Assembly (NCBI RefSeq): GCF_021502655.1
Contig: NZ_JAKFFT010000004.1
Location: forward strand, 1 to 64,000
DNA: 64,000 nucleotides
Reading direction: 5' to 3'
Source: Dyadobacter sp. CY347
GTDB taxonomy: Bacteria; Bacteroidota; Bacteroidia; Cytophagales; Spirosomataceae
A model generated the notes under the pieces. The model had not been told where the DNA came from, searched no databases, and saw nothing but the letters and a program-made list of their open reading frames with translations. Below, piece by piece: positions 27,341-35,745 of this stretch (position 1 is its first letter; the number at the start of each line of letters is the position of its first letter). The translations under genes were made by a program, and so were the position numbers.

Positions 27341-28669
27341 TCAGATAAACCGATTGATCAAATTCTCCAAGTACTCCTGCTTTCCGGAGATAGTTGCCGG
27401 CTCGCCTTTGCTGGCAGCCAGGTCGAACAGATCTTCCAGTTTCAATTGTCCTTTTTCGAATTCTGCTCCTTTTCCGCCGTCGAAGCTTGCGTAGCGGTTG
27501 GTGCGGATTTTGTCGTATTCGCCGTTTTGGATGATTTTATCAGCAACGATCAATGCTCTTGCTACTGTGTCAATTCCGCCGATGTGTGCGTGGAACACGT
27601 CTTCAACGTCGGTTGAGTTCCGACGGCGTTTAGCGTCAAAGTTGATACCGCCGCCTTGCAATCCGCCTGCTTTCAGGATCACCAGCAGTGCTTTGGTCCA
27701 TTCTGCAAGGTCATTTGGGAACTGGTCGGTATCCCATCCGTTTTGATAATCTCCACGGTTGGCATCGATAGAGCCCAGGATGCCTGCGTCCGCAGCCACT
27801 TGCAATTCGTGCTCGAATGTATGTCCCGCCAATGTAGCGTGGTTCACTTCCAGGTTCAATGAGAAATCACCTAATAAATCATGCTGACGTAGGAAACCCA
27901 CAACGGTTGCTGCATCGTAGTCATACTGGTGTTTTGTAGGCTCGCAAGGTTTTGGCTCGATGAAGAATTTACCTTTGAAACCATTTGCACGTGCATAAGC
28001 CACAGAAAGTTTCAGCATTTGAGCGAAGTGCTCCTGCTCACGCTTCATATCTGTGTTAAGCAAGGTCATATAACCTTCACGACCGCCCCAGAATACATAA
28101 TTCTCTCCACCTAATGCGATGGTTGCGTCCAATGCCATCTTCACCTGAGCTCCTGCATGCGTAAGCACGTCGAAATCAGGGTTTGTAGAAGCGCCGTTCA
28201 TGTAACGGTGGTGGCTGAACAGGTTAGCTGTTCCCCAAAGCAATTTTACGCCTGACTCTTTTTGTTTTTCGCCCAGATAAGCTGTCAATGCCTGCAAACG
28301 TTTTTCGTTTGTCTTCACATCGTCGTCATAATCCACAACGTCCAGGTCATGGAAGCAATAGTAAGGAACGCCTAATTTTGTAATGAACTCAAATGCTGCA
28401 TCAGCCTTGTCTTTTGCGCGGTCAACGGCATCTGCTTTTTTGTCCCAAGGGTAAAAAAGGGTTGGTCCACCGAATGGATCAAGACCTGAACCACAGAATG
28501 TATGCCAGTAAGCAACGGCGAAACGAAGGTGGTCCTTCATGCTTTTGCCTGCTATGATCCGGTTTTCGTCGTAAAAGCGATAAGCCAGTGGATTGTCTGA
28601 TTCAGGACCCTCAAACGCGATTTTCCCGATTCCTTTGAAATACTCCTGTTCTCCGAGTAAGATGCTCAT
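27341..28669 (-). CDS. xylA: Xylose isomerase
   Basis: The 442-residue protein has the full class II xylose isomerase pattern. [15 protein letters not shown] carries the catalytic His and Asp, and [16 protein letters not shown] plus [16 protein letters not shown] carry the Glu and Lys metal/substrate residues. [33 protein letters not shown] and [13 protein letters not shown] follow in order. It interconverts D-xylose and D-xylulose (also D-glucose/D-fructose) in the cytoplasm. No xylulokinase gene is next to it. It is read alone from an AT-rich upstream region that contains TAGTATTG, a near match to the -7 consensus, and is insulated from the upstream PpiD gene by a strong terminator. Confidence 0.97.
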   Translation of the reverse strand: MSILLGEQEYFKGIGKIAFEGPESDNPLAYRFYDENRIIAGKSMKDHLRFAVAYWHTFCGSGLDPFGGPTLFYPWDKKADAVDRAKDKADAAFEFITKLGVPYYCFHDLDVVDYDDDVKTNEKRLQALTAYLGEKQKESGVKLLWGTANLFSHHRYMNGASTNPDFDVLTHAGAQVKMALDATIALGGENYVFWGGREGYMTLLNTDMKREQEHFAQMLKLSVAYARANGFKGKFFIEPKPCEPTKHQYDYDAATVVGFLRQHDLLGDFSLNLEVNHATLAGHTFEHELQVAADAGILGSIDANRGDYQNGWDTDQFPNDLAEWTKALLVILKAGGLQGGGINFDAKRRRNSTDVEDVFHAHIGGIDTVARALIVADKIIQNGEYDKIRTNRYASFDGGKGAEFEKGQLKLEDLFDLAASKGEPATISGKQEYLENLINRFI

Positions 28670-28756
28670 TGTGATTTGTTCTTTATTAATAAGTGTAAGA
28701 TTGACATTTCATGCTGCAATACTATCACTTTTTTCTGAATTATTTGCAGTGAAAAT

Positions 28757-28794
28757 AAAAAGAGGAGCAGAAATCATTTCTGCTCCTCTTTTTT
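28757..28794. terminator. Strong bidirectional terminator between PpiD and xylA genes
   Basis: A 17-bp perfect stem (28757-28773 with 28777-28793) with a TCA loop contains AGAGGAGCAG, flanked by A- and T-runs. It lies 20 bp past the stop of the minus-strand PpiD gene and upstream of xylA. Confidence 0.9.
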
Positions 28795-28813
28795 GATAAA
28801 AATTTTGAATGTC

Positions 28814-30931
28814 TCAGAAGAACTTCGCGCGGCGGTCTTCGATTTTCGCGTTCTCGCGGATGGCTTCGTTCACCAGATACGACATGCGGCTTTCCAAAGA
28901 TTGGGTCAGCTGCGTCTTATACTGCGTGTAATCAGCCACTTTTGGCGCTTCTGATTTGCTAACCAGTTCCATGATGAACACCCCATTCTCGCCAGTGAAA
29001 ACACCTGATTTCTGACCTGGTTTCAAGCCGAATGCTTTACCCAATGCGATCGGATCAAATCCTGCGCTGGTTAGGAAACCAGTTGCAAGGGAAATGTCTG
29101 TTGCGTTTTCAACCAATGCACCAGCGCCATACTTGGCAGCAATGGCAGGAAGATCACCAGTTGCGCCTTTCAGCTTGGCAGTGATTTGCTCAGCTTTGAT
29201 CTGGTTGCGCACCTTCGTTGTCAATTCATCGCGGAAGTCAGCAACTTTTACATCCTTCGCGTCCGACTTGCCAACCAGCACAGCTACAATATATTGTTCC
29301 TCAGTTTCAAAAACCGGCGATACTTCGTTAATGTCCGAATCATCCTTAAATGCCCATCTTACAATGTCACGGCCATTCTGGATGGCATTAATGTTTGTTG
29401 CAGATTCAGGAATGCGGTTTGCGTTGGCTACAACCAATGCTTTATCTTTCTTAACTGCTTCGTCAAATGCAGTTTTTGTTTTTACAGTATTTGCAAACTC
29501 ATCCGCTTTTCTGTAAGCCTCGTCACGTGTTGCCTGGCTTGGGGCGATCGTTTTTCCAATGGCTGCAATGCGGTATAATGTGTTTGATTTTGGATCGGTA
29601 ACCTTAATAATGTGGAAACCAAACTGGCTTTCTACCAATCTTGGGATCAAACCAGGAGCAGTTGCAGAGAAAACGGCTTCTTCGAAAGGCTTAACCATCT
29701 GACCATTGTTCTGGAAATAGCTAAGATCTCCGCCACGCTGTGCAGACTGTGGATCAGCGCTGGTTGTTGCTGCCAATGCTTCGAAGTTAGCTCCTGCACG
29801 GATCTGTGCAAGGATGCCTTCCGCCTTCGTACGAGCAGCAGCTTTTGCTGAATCAGATTGGTTTTCAGGACGGATCAAAATGTGGCTGGCTCTTGCAGAA
29901 GCAACTGTATCAACGCGTGTTCCGCCGTATTTATAAATGTAATAAGTATTTCCTTCGCGGTACGGACCATAAACACCACCCGGAACGAATGTTTTCACAG
30001 CTTCTTTCAATTGATCAGACATTGTTCCCAATGACATATTGATCGGCAAAGGAATGTCCGAGTTCATGCTCGCGAAAGCCGAATCGTTTTGTGCAGTGGC
30101 AAGGCCGCGTGCAAGTTCTTTAATTTCAGTATACAATGCAGCGCTGTCGTCTTTTGCAGGCTGGATCGGGAAAGTAACGTACTCGATTGAACGCGTATCC
30201 GTTCCTTTGTATTCCGTGCGATGTGCGCTCAGGTAATCTTCAAGTTGCTTATCTGTAACTTTAATCGTCGTATCAACAACCGAGAAATAGGGCACATACA
30301 GGTAACGCAATGTTGCTTTGCTGTTTTGAGCCACATATTCTTTTTCAGCTTGTGCTTTCGGGATGTAAGTCGAAAGTTTCAGCATGTTTTCATATTTGGC
30401 GCGTGTGCGTTCCTCACGAAGGCTTTTCTCAAAATTCTCCCATGATTTTTGTTGCTCAACAGGAAGCGTTTTAAGATTTTTCAGATAGTTAACAACGGCG
30501 TTTTTATCAAATTTACCAGTGGTAGGATCAGAAAAAGCTTGTAGAATCGATGGGCTTATGTGATTTCCCTGAACCATTTCAACCAATTCCTGATCGGTAA
30601 CAGTCAGTCCAAGATCTTCAAATTCTTTTTTGTAGGCGATATCAACTACAAACTGGTTCCAGGCCTGATCTCTCAGTGAAGCCAGCTCATTTTCGTTCAG
30701 GCTGCGTCCCGACTGTGCCTCGTAGTTCTGACGAAAGCCGTCAACCCGGGACTGGAAGTCTTTAATGTTAATGTCCTTGCCGGCGATTTCACCTACAGTC
30801 TGGTCATTTCCTCCTCCAAGCATGGAATTTGGGCCCATTAAATCGCCCCCCACCATAAAAAGAATTAAACTGATCGCGATAACCGTCACAGCGATCCCGG
30901 ATTTTTCTCTGATTTTTGTAATTAAAGCCAT
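28814..30931 (-). CDS. PpiD-type periplasmic chaperone / peptidyl-prolyl isomerase
   Basis: This is a 705-residue protein anchored by one N-terminal helix (IAVTVIAISLILFMVGGDLM, about 12-31). It then has a SurA_N-like chaperone region (about 45-200), a parvulin rotamase domain around residues 345-450 (SHILIRPENQSDSAK, QRGGDLSYFQNNGQMVKPFE, QFGFHIIKVTDP), and a C-terminal segment with a second, degenerate rotamase-like region. The order matches PpiD and the Bacteroidota SurA/PpiD-like proteins. It assists folding of exported and outer-membrane proteins. It stands alone on the minus strand with a strong terminator after it. Confidence 0.88.
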   Translation of the reverse strand: MALITKIREKSGIAVTVIAISLILFMVGGDLMGPNSMLGGGNDQTVGEIAGKDINIKDFQSRVDGFRQNYEAQSGRSLNENELASLRDQAWNQFVVDIAYKKEFEDLGLTVTDQELVEMVQGNHISPSILQAFSDPTTGKFDKNAVVNYLKNLKTLPVEQQKSWENFEKSLREERTRAKYENMLKLSTYIPKAQAEKEYVAQNSKATLRYLYVPYFSVVDTTIKVTDKQLEDYLSAHRTEYKGTDTRSIEYVTFPIQPAKDDSAALYTEIKELARGLATAQNDSAFASMNSDIPLPINMSLGTMSDQLKEAVKTFVPGGVYGPYREGNTYYIYKYGGTRVDTVASARASHILIRPENQSDSAKAAARTKAEGILAQIRAGANFEALAATTSADPQSAQRGGDLSYFQNNGQMVKPFEEAVFSATAPGLIPRLVESQFGFHIIKVTDPKSNTLYRIAAIGKTIAPSQATRDEAYRKADEFANTVKTKTAFDEAVKKDKALVVANANRIPESATNINAIQNGRDIVRWAFKDDSDINEVSPVFETEEQYIVAVLVGKSDAKDVKVADFRDELTTKVRNQIKAEQITAKLKGATGDLPAIAAKYGAGALVENATDISLATGFLTSAGFDPIALGKAFGLKPGQKSGVFTGENGVFIMELVSKSEAPKVADYTQYKTQLTQSLESRMSYLVNEAIRENAKIEDRRAKFF

Positions 30932-30988
30932 TTTCTCGATTCAAATTAGTCCGCAAAATAAAATCTTTTCTTCGTGGAATGCAAGAGG

Positions 30989-31477
30989 TTATGCCGAATG
31001 CATGTGTTTCAAATTGAAAGCATACATAATTAGCATAAAAATACTGAAGAAGACCCCAGCCATTGATGTAATAACCCCTAACCACCCACCGATAAGAAAG
31101 AGCGGTAAAAGAAATGCAACGGCTATGCCGCCCATATATAAGTAGAACCCTCGTTTGTCCAGATTCCACATCAAATACGCCGCAAATAAGGAGAGTGATT
31201 CGAAGATCAGCATAATGATAGCCCCGGTTTTGATGGACCCGGCGGTTGTCTGCTCGATCACAGCTTCGAACATCTTGTCCATGGTCTTCGTATCTGCCGT
31301 TGTGGCCTGGTTTTTAAGGTTTTCGCGGACGCCCTCGAATGTTTCACGCGTTTTATCGGCCATGATTTCCGGGTTCCATAACCTTTCCGATTGGGTCCAG
31401 AGACCGGAAACGGAGCTCATAAAAGTGAGGATACATAATATGGTAAGGAACGTAGGACGATTTACTGTTTCACTCAT
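30989..31477 (-). CDS. Small integral membrane protein, unknown function
   Basis: I start at ATG 31477 (162 residues); a TTG four codons upstream is less likely. The protein has an N-terminal helix (FLTILCILTFMSSVSGLW), a soluble loop of about 45 residues rich in Lys/Glu, then three helices around IIMLIFESLSLFAAYLMW, GGIAVAFLLPLFLIGGW and MAGVFFSIFMLIMYAF. The pattern resembles small DUF membrane proteins of Bacteroidota, but I cannot name the family. It lies 57 bp upstream of the PpiD gene on the same strand, so co-transcription is possible. Confidence 0.65.
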   Translation of the reverse strand: MSETVNRPTFLTILCILTFMSSVSGLWTQSERLWNPEIMADKTRETFEGVRENLKNQATTADTKTMDKMFEAVIEQTTAGSIKTGAIIMLIFESLSLFAAYLMWNLDKRGFYLYMGGIAVAFLLPLFLIGGWLGVITSMAGVFFSIFMLIMYAFNLKHMHSA

Positions 31478-31557
31478 TTGGGTAGTCAATAATATCAGCA
31501 GGGTTTTCTGATGAAGGATGTAAAATTTGTGGTTTTAGCTGAAAACACCAAAGCCAT

Positions 31558-31588
31558 TTGAATATTCTTATAAGGGAACATACATTTG
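31558..31588 (+). promoter_or_regulatory. Consensus promoter for the SCP2-domain gene
   Basis: TTG at 31558-31560, a 20-base spacer, and TACATTTG at 31581-31588 match the Bacteroidota consensus. The ATG is at 31635. Confidence 0.6.
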
Positions 31589-31634
31589 TCATTTTTAGTC
31601 CGATAATATTACAACAACCGAAAGACCAACTGTT

Positions 31635-31937
31635 ATGAGCTTACAAATTCTGACCGATCGCGTTAAAAATATCCTGGGAACCGACAGCGGCCTCAATGCT
31701 ACGGTTAAATTCAAAACCGAAGAAGGAACCGTTTTTATAGATAGCAAATCAGTCCCTAATTCCGTTTCGAATGACGATCTGGAAGCAGACTGCACTTTTG
31801 AAGTTTCTACCAAAAATGCGCTTAAACTCATCGACGGCGACCTGAACGCCATGATGGCTTATATGACGGGCAAACTCAAAATTGATGGCGATATGGGTGT
31901 GGCTATGAAAATCGCTGAAACTTTCGGAGGGAAATAG
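31635..31937 (+). CDS. SCP2 sterol-binding-domain protein
   Basis: This is a 100-residue single-domain protein. VKFKTEEGTVFIDSKSVPN, the segment ADCTFEVSTKNALKLIDGDLN, and MMAYMTGKLKIDGDMGVAMK are typical of the SCP2 fold, with its GxLxxxGD-like turn. Such domains bind hydrophobic ligands such as fatty acyl chains; in bacteria the ligand is usually unknown. It is cytoplasmic, complete and transcribed from its own promoter. Confidence 0.88.
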   Translation: MSLQILTDRVKNILGTDSGLNATVKFKTEEGTVFIDSKSVPNSVSNDDLEADCTFEVSTKNALKLIDGDLNAMMAYMTGKLKIDGDMGVAMKIAETFGGK

Positions 31938-32011
31938 TAGTCTTCCCAAAGCAATTCCTTTTCACTCCTGGCGGTCCATTTTTTTTACCAAAACCAAAAT
32001 CATGACGTGTT

Positions 32012-33466
32012 ATGGAAAAGCAAAAAGTGCTGAACGAAACTGGCATTAAGCGCAGGGATTTTATCAAAGCCGGTGCGCTGGCAGCAGGAACTTTCATGAT
32101 TGTCCCGCGTCATGTTTTGGGAAAAGGATACATTGCCCCCAGCGATAAGCTAAACATTGCAGCCGTGGGTTGCGGTGGAAAAGCAGACACGAATATAAGG
32201 CTAGCTTATAACGAAGGTGCTGAGAACATTGTCGCATTATGTGATGTAGACGACCGCCAGGCTGTAAAATACCGCAAGCAATTCCCGAATGCACCTTATT
32301 ATAAGGATTACCGGAAAATGCTCGAAAAGGAAGCCAAAAACATCGACGCCGTCATCGTGACCACGCCGGATCATATGCACTTTCCGATTGCGATGGCTGC
32401 CATGGAGCTTGGTAAGCATGTATATGTTGAAAAACCGCTTACAAAAGACATCTGGGAAGCGCGTAACCTTACAACCGCAGCCAAAAAATATAAGGTGGTA
32501 ACCCAAATGGGCAACCAGGGAAGCAGCAGCGACGGCACCAGGCAAACCGAAGCATTGGTTCAATCCGGCATTATCGGTGATGTGCATAAAATCGAAGTCT
32601 GGACGGATCGACCGGTTTGGCCGCAAGGGGTGCAATCCCCGAAAGACAAGGGCGAATCGCAGCCCATTCCGGAAGGTGTGGATTGGGATCTTTGGCTGGG
32701 AAACGCTCCCAAGCGCGATTACCACGAAGCCTATATGCCGTTCAGGTGGCGCGGTTACTGGGATTTCGGCACCGGCGCATTGGGCGATATGGGCTGCCAT
32801 TTCATCGACGTGCCATTCCGCGCATTGAAGCTGGGTTACCCAACTTCCGTGGAATGCAGCGTGGGTTCCGTTTATGCAGATTTTTTCGAGCAGGCATTTT
32901 TCGATGACGTTGCACCGCCATCGGCTTCCATTCACATGAAATTCGCTTCCAAAACGCCTGGTAAGGACATCAATTTTTCCTGGTACGACGGCGGCATGCG
33001 TCCGCAATTGCCCGAAGGCTGTGATTACAAAACCGTTTTTGGCAGTGTGGATGGCGGCATGCTTTTCACCGGAACAAAGGGAATTTTGAGCGCTGAAATG
33101 TTCGGGAACAACCCGCGCTTATGGCCGGAAAAGAAATTTGAAACAGTCAGACCCAATATAAAACCCCGTGCATTGGTCCCGGGCGGCTCGGAAGGGCATC
33201 AGCAGCAATTTGTACAAGCCTGCAAAAAGGGCCACGGCACTTACACGAGTTCTGCATTTGAAGAATCCGGCCCTTTAACGGAAATTGTGCTCATGGGAAA
33301 CCTCGCAGTGCGTTCCTACCTCCACCGCGAACCTAAGGCGGATGGGAAAGGGGGATTTAACTTTCCCGGAAGGCAAAAGCTCATCTGGGACGGTGCGAAT
33401 ATGAAGATTACTAATTTCGATGTGGCTAACAAGTTTGTGAAGAGGGAGTATAGGACGGGGTGGTGA
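32012..33466 (+). CDS. Gfo/Idh/MocA-family oxidoreductase with Tat-like signal
   Basis: The 484-residue protein starts with a twin-arginine-type leader (KRRDFIKAGALAAGTFM, about 13-29), so export in folded form with its cofactor is likely. The Rossmann start is LNIAAVGCGGKADTNI, then VDAVIVTTPDHMHFPIA-like sequence with HVYVEKPLTKDIWEA, which carries the EKP signature of the family. The C-terminal half includes WRGYWDFGTGALGDMGCH, typical of the sugar-dehydrogenase branch related to GH109-type enzymes. It probably oxidises or reduces a sugar with bound NAD(P). It is a single gene; its 3' end meets a repeat cluster. Confidence 0.87.
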   Translation: MEKQKVLNETGIKRRDFIKAGALAAGTFMIVPRHVLGKGYIAPSDKLNIAAVGCGGKADTNIRLAYNEGAENIVALCDVDDRQAVKYRKQFPNAPYYKDYRKMLEKEAKNIDAVIVTTPDHMHFPIAMAAMELGKHVYVEKPLTKDIWEARNLTTAAKKYKVVTQMGNQGSSSDGTRQTEALVQSGIIGDVHKIEVWTDRPVWPQGVQSPKDKGESQPIPEGVDWDLWLGNAPKRDYHEAYMPFRWRGYWDFGTGALGDMGCHFIDVPFRALKLGYPTSVECSVGSVYADFFEQAFFDDVAPPSASIHMKFASKTPGKDINFSWYDGGMRPQLPEGCDYKTVFGSVDGGMLFTGTKGILSAEMFGNNPRLWPEKKFETVRPNIKPRALVPGGSEGHQQQFVQACKKGHGTYTSSAFEESGPLTEIVLMGNLAVRSYLHREPKADGKGGFNFPGRQKLIWDGANMKITNFDVANKFVKREYRTGW

Positions 33467-33470
33467 CACT

Positions 33471-33670
33471 TCGACTACGCTCAGTGTGACAGGCATTTCG
33501 GCCGTCGGGCGGCCCGGTCCGCTCAGTGTGACAGATGCGTTGCGGATCTTCACTTCGGCTCCGCTCAGTGTGACAGGTAACTTGTCTGTCACACTGAGCG
33601 GAGCCGAAGTGAAGATCCGTGACGGAAACCCTGTCACACTAAGCGTTGTCAGGTTGAGCGGAGTCGAAAC
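33471..33670. repeat. Palindromic repeat cluster with a 34-bp perfect inverted repeat
   Basis: Arms 33543-33576 and 33586-33619 are perfect inverted copies (CGGATCTTCACTTCGG ... CAGTGTGACAG) around a nine-base loop. The cluster holds five copies of the core GCTCAGTGTGACAG: 33479-33492, 33521-33534 and 33563-33576 forward, and 33586-33599 and 33631-33644 reversed, the last with one change. It fills the gap between the convergent ends of the Gfo/Idh/MocA gene and pdxJ. Together with 1-110 and 27255-27330 it defines a dispersed intergenic repeat family. Confidence 0.85.
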
Positions 33671-34390
33671 CTACAACTCCAATTCCCTCAAATACATCTG
33701 GATCGTATTTTCCAATCCCAGATAAAGCGCATCCGATATCAAGGCATGACCGATGGAAACTTCGTCCATCCAGGGGATGCTTTGTTTCAGGAAATGGAGA
33801 TTATCGAGGCTGAGATCATGGCCTGCATTCAATCCTAATCCAACTTCTCTGGCTTTTTCAGCAGCTAAAACGAAGGGTAACACTGCTTTTTGCCGGTTTT
33901 CGAAGTAATGTGCGGCATAAGGCTCGGTGTAAAGCTCTACCCGGTCGGCGCCGCAGAGTTTTGCGCCTTCCACCATGCGTTCATCAGGATCTACAAAAAC
34001 AGAAACCCTGATGCCGGCAGATTTAAATGTTTGGATCAAGTCCGTAAGCTCGCTGCGGTTGGTAACCGTGTCCCAGCCTGCGTTGGAGGTGATGGCGTGC
34101 AGCGCATCAGGCACCAATGTTACCTGGTCCGGCTTGTTCGCCAGCACAAGCTCCACGAATTTTTTTTCAGAAGGATTTCCTTCAATGTTGAATTCCGTGG
34201 TGACCACTTCCTTCAAATCAAAAACATCCTGATAACGGATATGCCGCTCATCGGGCCTAGGATGCACGGTTATGCCCTGCGCCCCAAAACGCTCACAATC
34301 CAGCGCCACTTTCAGCACATTAGGATTATCACCCCCACGCGAATTGCGGAGTGTTGCTATCTTATTAATGTTAACGCTTAGTCGGGTCAT
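33671..34390 (-). CDS. pdxJ: Pyridoxine 5'-phosphate synthase
   Basis: The 239-residue protein is a TIM barrel with the PdxJ pattern: [17 protein letters not shown] at the start, [26 protein letters not shown] sequence, [19 protein letters not shown], and [10 protein letters not shown] with a conserved His near the end. It condenses 3-amino-2-oxopropyl phosphate with 1-deoxy-D-xylulose 5-phosphate to give pyridoxine 5'-phosphate. It is divergent from the GatB/YqeY gene; both leaders carry octanucleotide repeats. Full length, no oddity in the protein. Confidence 0.96.
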   Translation of the reverse strand: MTRLSVNINKIATLRNSRGGDNPNVLKVALDCERFGAQGITVHPRPDERHIRYQDVFDLKEVVTTEFNIEGNPSEKKFVELVLANKPDQVTLVPDALHAITSNAGWDTVTNRSELTDLIQTFKSAGIRVSVFVDPDERMVEGAKLCGADRVELYTEPYAAHYFENRQKAVLPFVLAAEKAREVGLGLNAGHDLSLDNLHFLKQSIPWMDEVSIGHALISDALYLGLENTIQMYLRELEL

Positions 34391-34396
34391 GTTTTT

Positions 34397-34436
34397 AATG
34401 AGTGAATGAGTGAATGAGTGAATGACTGAATGTGTG
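34397..34436 (-). repeat. Octanucleotide tandem repeat in the pdxJ leader
   Basis: Three perfect copies of AATGAGTG (34397-34420) are followed by AATGACTG and AATGTGTG. Read on the minus strand they are CACTCATT units ending six bases before the pdxJ ATG. The same unit recurs in the opposite-facing leader at 34565-34592. Confidence 0.85.
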
Positions 34437-34503
34437 AATTGTGCGGGTGCGATTAATGTTTGTGTGCGTCTGCGCCGGATAGGACAATTTATAAGCTTTC
34501 CTT

Positions 34504-34511
34504 TAACTTTG
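34504..34511 (+). promoter_or_regulatory. -7 promoter element for the GatB/YqeY-cvpA pair
   Basis: TAACTTTG matches TAnnTTTG exactly and is followed by CAGCCCC. No good TTG is seen at the -33 spacing. It lies about 95 bp before the ATG at 34607, so the octanucleotide repeat would be in the 5' leader. Confidence 0.45.
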
Positions 34512-34564
34512 CAGCCCCATTGGCAATTTTTAAATTCAACCTTTGATACTCAAAATTAAAAATA

Positions 34565-34592
34565 CATTCACTCATTCACTCATTCAGTCATT
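34565..34592 (+). repeat. Octanucleotide tandem repeat in the GatB/YqeY gene leader
   Basis: CATTCACT occurs at 34565-34572 and 34573-34580, followed by CATTCAGT and CATT. In the sense of its downstream gene it has the same reading as the repeat in the pdxJ leader. It ends 14 bases before the ATG at 34607. Confidence 0.8.
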
Positions 34593-34606
34593 TAAAATTA
34601 GACACC

Positions 34607-35056
34607 ATGTCACTAAAAACCCAAGTTGAATCAGGCATTAAGGACGCCATGCGTGCTAAGGATCAGGATACATTGCGGGCTTTGCGCGCGATTAAATCGC
34701 TGATACTTTTGGAAGAAACAAAAGGCGGTGCAACCGGCGAACTCACTGCGGATGACGAACTTAAACTGCTTACCAAGGCAGCCAAGCAGCGCAGGGAATC
34801 GGCCGATATTTACAAAACCCAAAACCGTCCGGACCTTTTGGAAAAAGAAGAAGCGGAATTGGCCATTATTGAGCAATTCCTTCCAAAACAACTTGCCGAA
34901 GACGAGATTAAGGCCAAATTACAGGACATTATCACTCGAATTGGTGCATCCTCGCCCGCAGATATGGGCAAAGTGATGGGCGTGGCGACCAAGGAATTGG
35001 CAGGTCAGGCAGACGGACGTGTGGTTTCTACTTTGGTAAAGAGCTTGTTAGCATGA
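34607..35056 (+). CDS. GatB/YqeY-domain protein
   Basis: This 149-residue protein is a stand-alone YqeY-type domain: SLKTQVESGIKDAMRAKD at the start, then DTLRALRAIKSLILLEETK, QRRESADIYKTQNRPDLLEKE and a C-terminal GKVMGVATKELAGQADG. The domain is the tRNA-binding tail of GatB, but the free protein's function is not settled. Its stop overlaps the start of the CvpA-family gene in an ATGA junction (35053-35056), so the two are translationally coupled. Confidence 0.92.
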   Translation: MSLKTQVESGIKDAMRAKDQDTLRALRAIKSLILLEETKGGATGELTADDELKLLTKAAKQRRESADIYKTQNRPDLLEKEEAELAIIEQFLPKQLAEDEIKAKLQDIITRIGASSPADMGKVMGVATKELAGQADGRVVSTLVKSLLA

Positions 35057-35616
35057 AATTATTGGATGTTCTCATCCTCCTTCCTCTCCTTTGGGGAGCA
35101 TTGCATGGTTATCGCAAAGGACTTTTGATCGAAATTATCGGCATTGCCGGTCTTGTGATCGCCATGATATTGGGTTTCAAATTTTTAGGCTTGGGAATGG
35201 AAATCCTTACGCCATATTTTAGTGATAGTGTGGCCAAGAAAATCCTGCCTTATGTAGGATTTTCTGCCATTTTCTTTCCTACTATTTTTCTTTTAAACCA
35301 ATTCGGCTATTCCATCCGTCGTTCGCTCCGCTTTTCTATTCTAGGAACATTTGATAGTGTGGCGGGCGGAATGGTGGGCGTGCTGACTTGGGTTTTCGGG
35401 ATCAGCGTTTTCTTTTGGCTGGTGAATGCGATTGGTGTCAAAATCCCCGCGCACAGGACGGATGATACTTATCTTTATCCAATCGTCGTGCCGGTTGCCC
35501 CAAACCTGATTACCAAAGCGCTCACCTGGATGCCATCTGGAACCGAGTTGATTAAAGAATGGAAGCAGGAATATCTTGATGATGAAAAGGAAGAGGTTTC
35601 GCAGGAGGATCTGTGA
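35053..35616 (+). CDS. CvpA-family membrane protein
   Basis: The 187-residue protein has about four membrane helices. The start MKLLDVLILLPLLWGALHG and GYRKGLLIEIIGIAGLVIA match the conserved N-terminus of CvpA (colicin V production-type) proteins. The C-terminal tail is charged (EWKQEYLDDEKEEVSQ). The family is linked to envelope homeostasis; the exact role is not known here. It overlaps the upstream gene by four bases. Confidence 0.88.
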   Translation: MKLLDVLILLPLLWGALHGYRKGLLIEIIGIAGLVIAMILGFKFLGLGMEILTPYFSDSVAKKILPYVGFSAIFFPTIFLLNQFGYSIRRSLRFSILGTFDSVAGGMVGVLTWVFGISVFFWLVNAIGVKIPAHRTDDTYLYPIVVPVAPNLITKALTWMPSGTELIKEWKQEYLDDEKEEVSQEDL

Positions 35617-35687
35617 TTTGTACAAAAACTCCCGCGATTTGAACTTTCAAAATTCCGTAAAGGTTACCTTCCCTGATTGAGTTTCAG

Positions 35688-35695
35688 TAACTTTG
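35688..35695 (+). promoter_or_regulatory. -7 promoter element for rlmN
   Basis: TAACTTTG is an exact match to TAnnTTTG, 51 bp before the chosen rlmN ATG. It lies downstream of a TTG codon (35677) that would otherwise extend the frame, which supports the later start. Confidence 0.45.
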
Positions 35696-35745
35696 CGCAT
35701 AAATCGTCCAAAAGCTTCACGCGCCGGACAAACAGAAAGAAAATA

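Noticed and set aside
32237..33007. A 256-codon minus-strand frame inside the Gfo/Idh/MocA gene
   Set aside because: Shadow of a strongly coding plus-strand frame; no motif or plausible start context.
33471..33670. CRISPR-like array, because one motif recurs five times
   Set aside because: Spacing is irregular, copies occur in both orientations, there are no unique spacers of constant length, and no cas genes are present.
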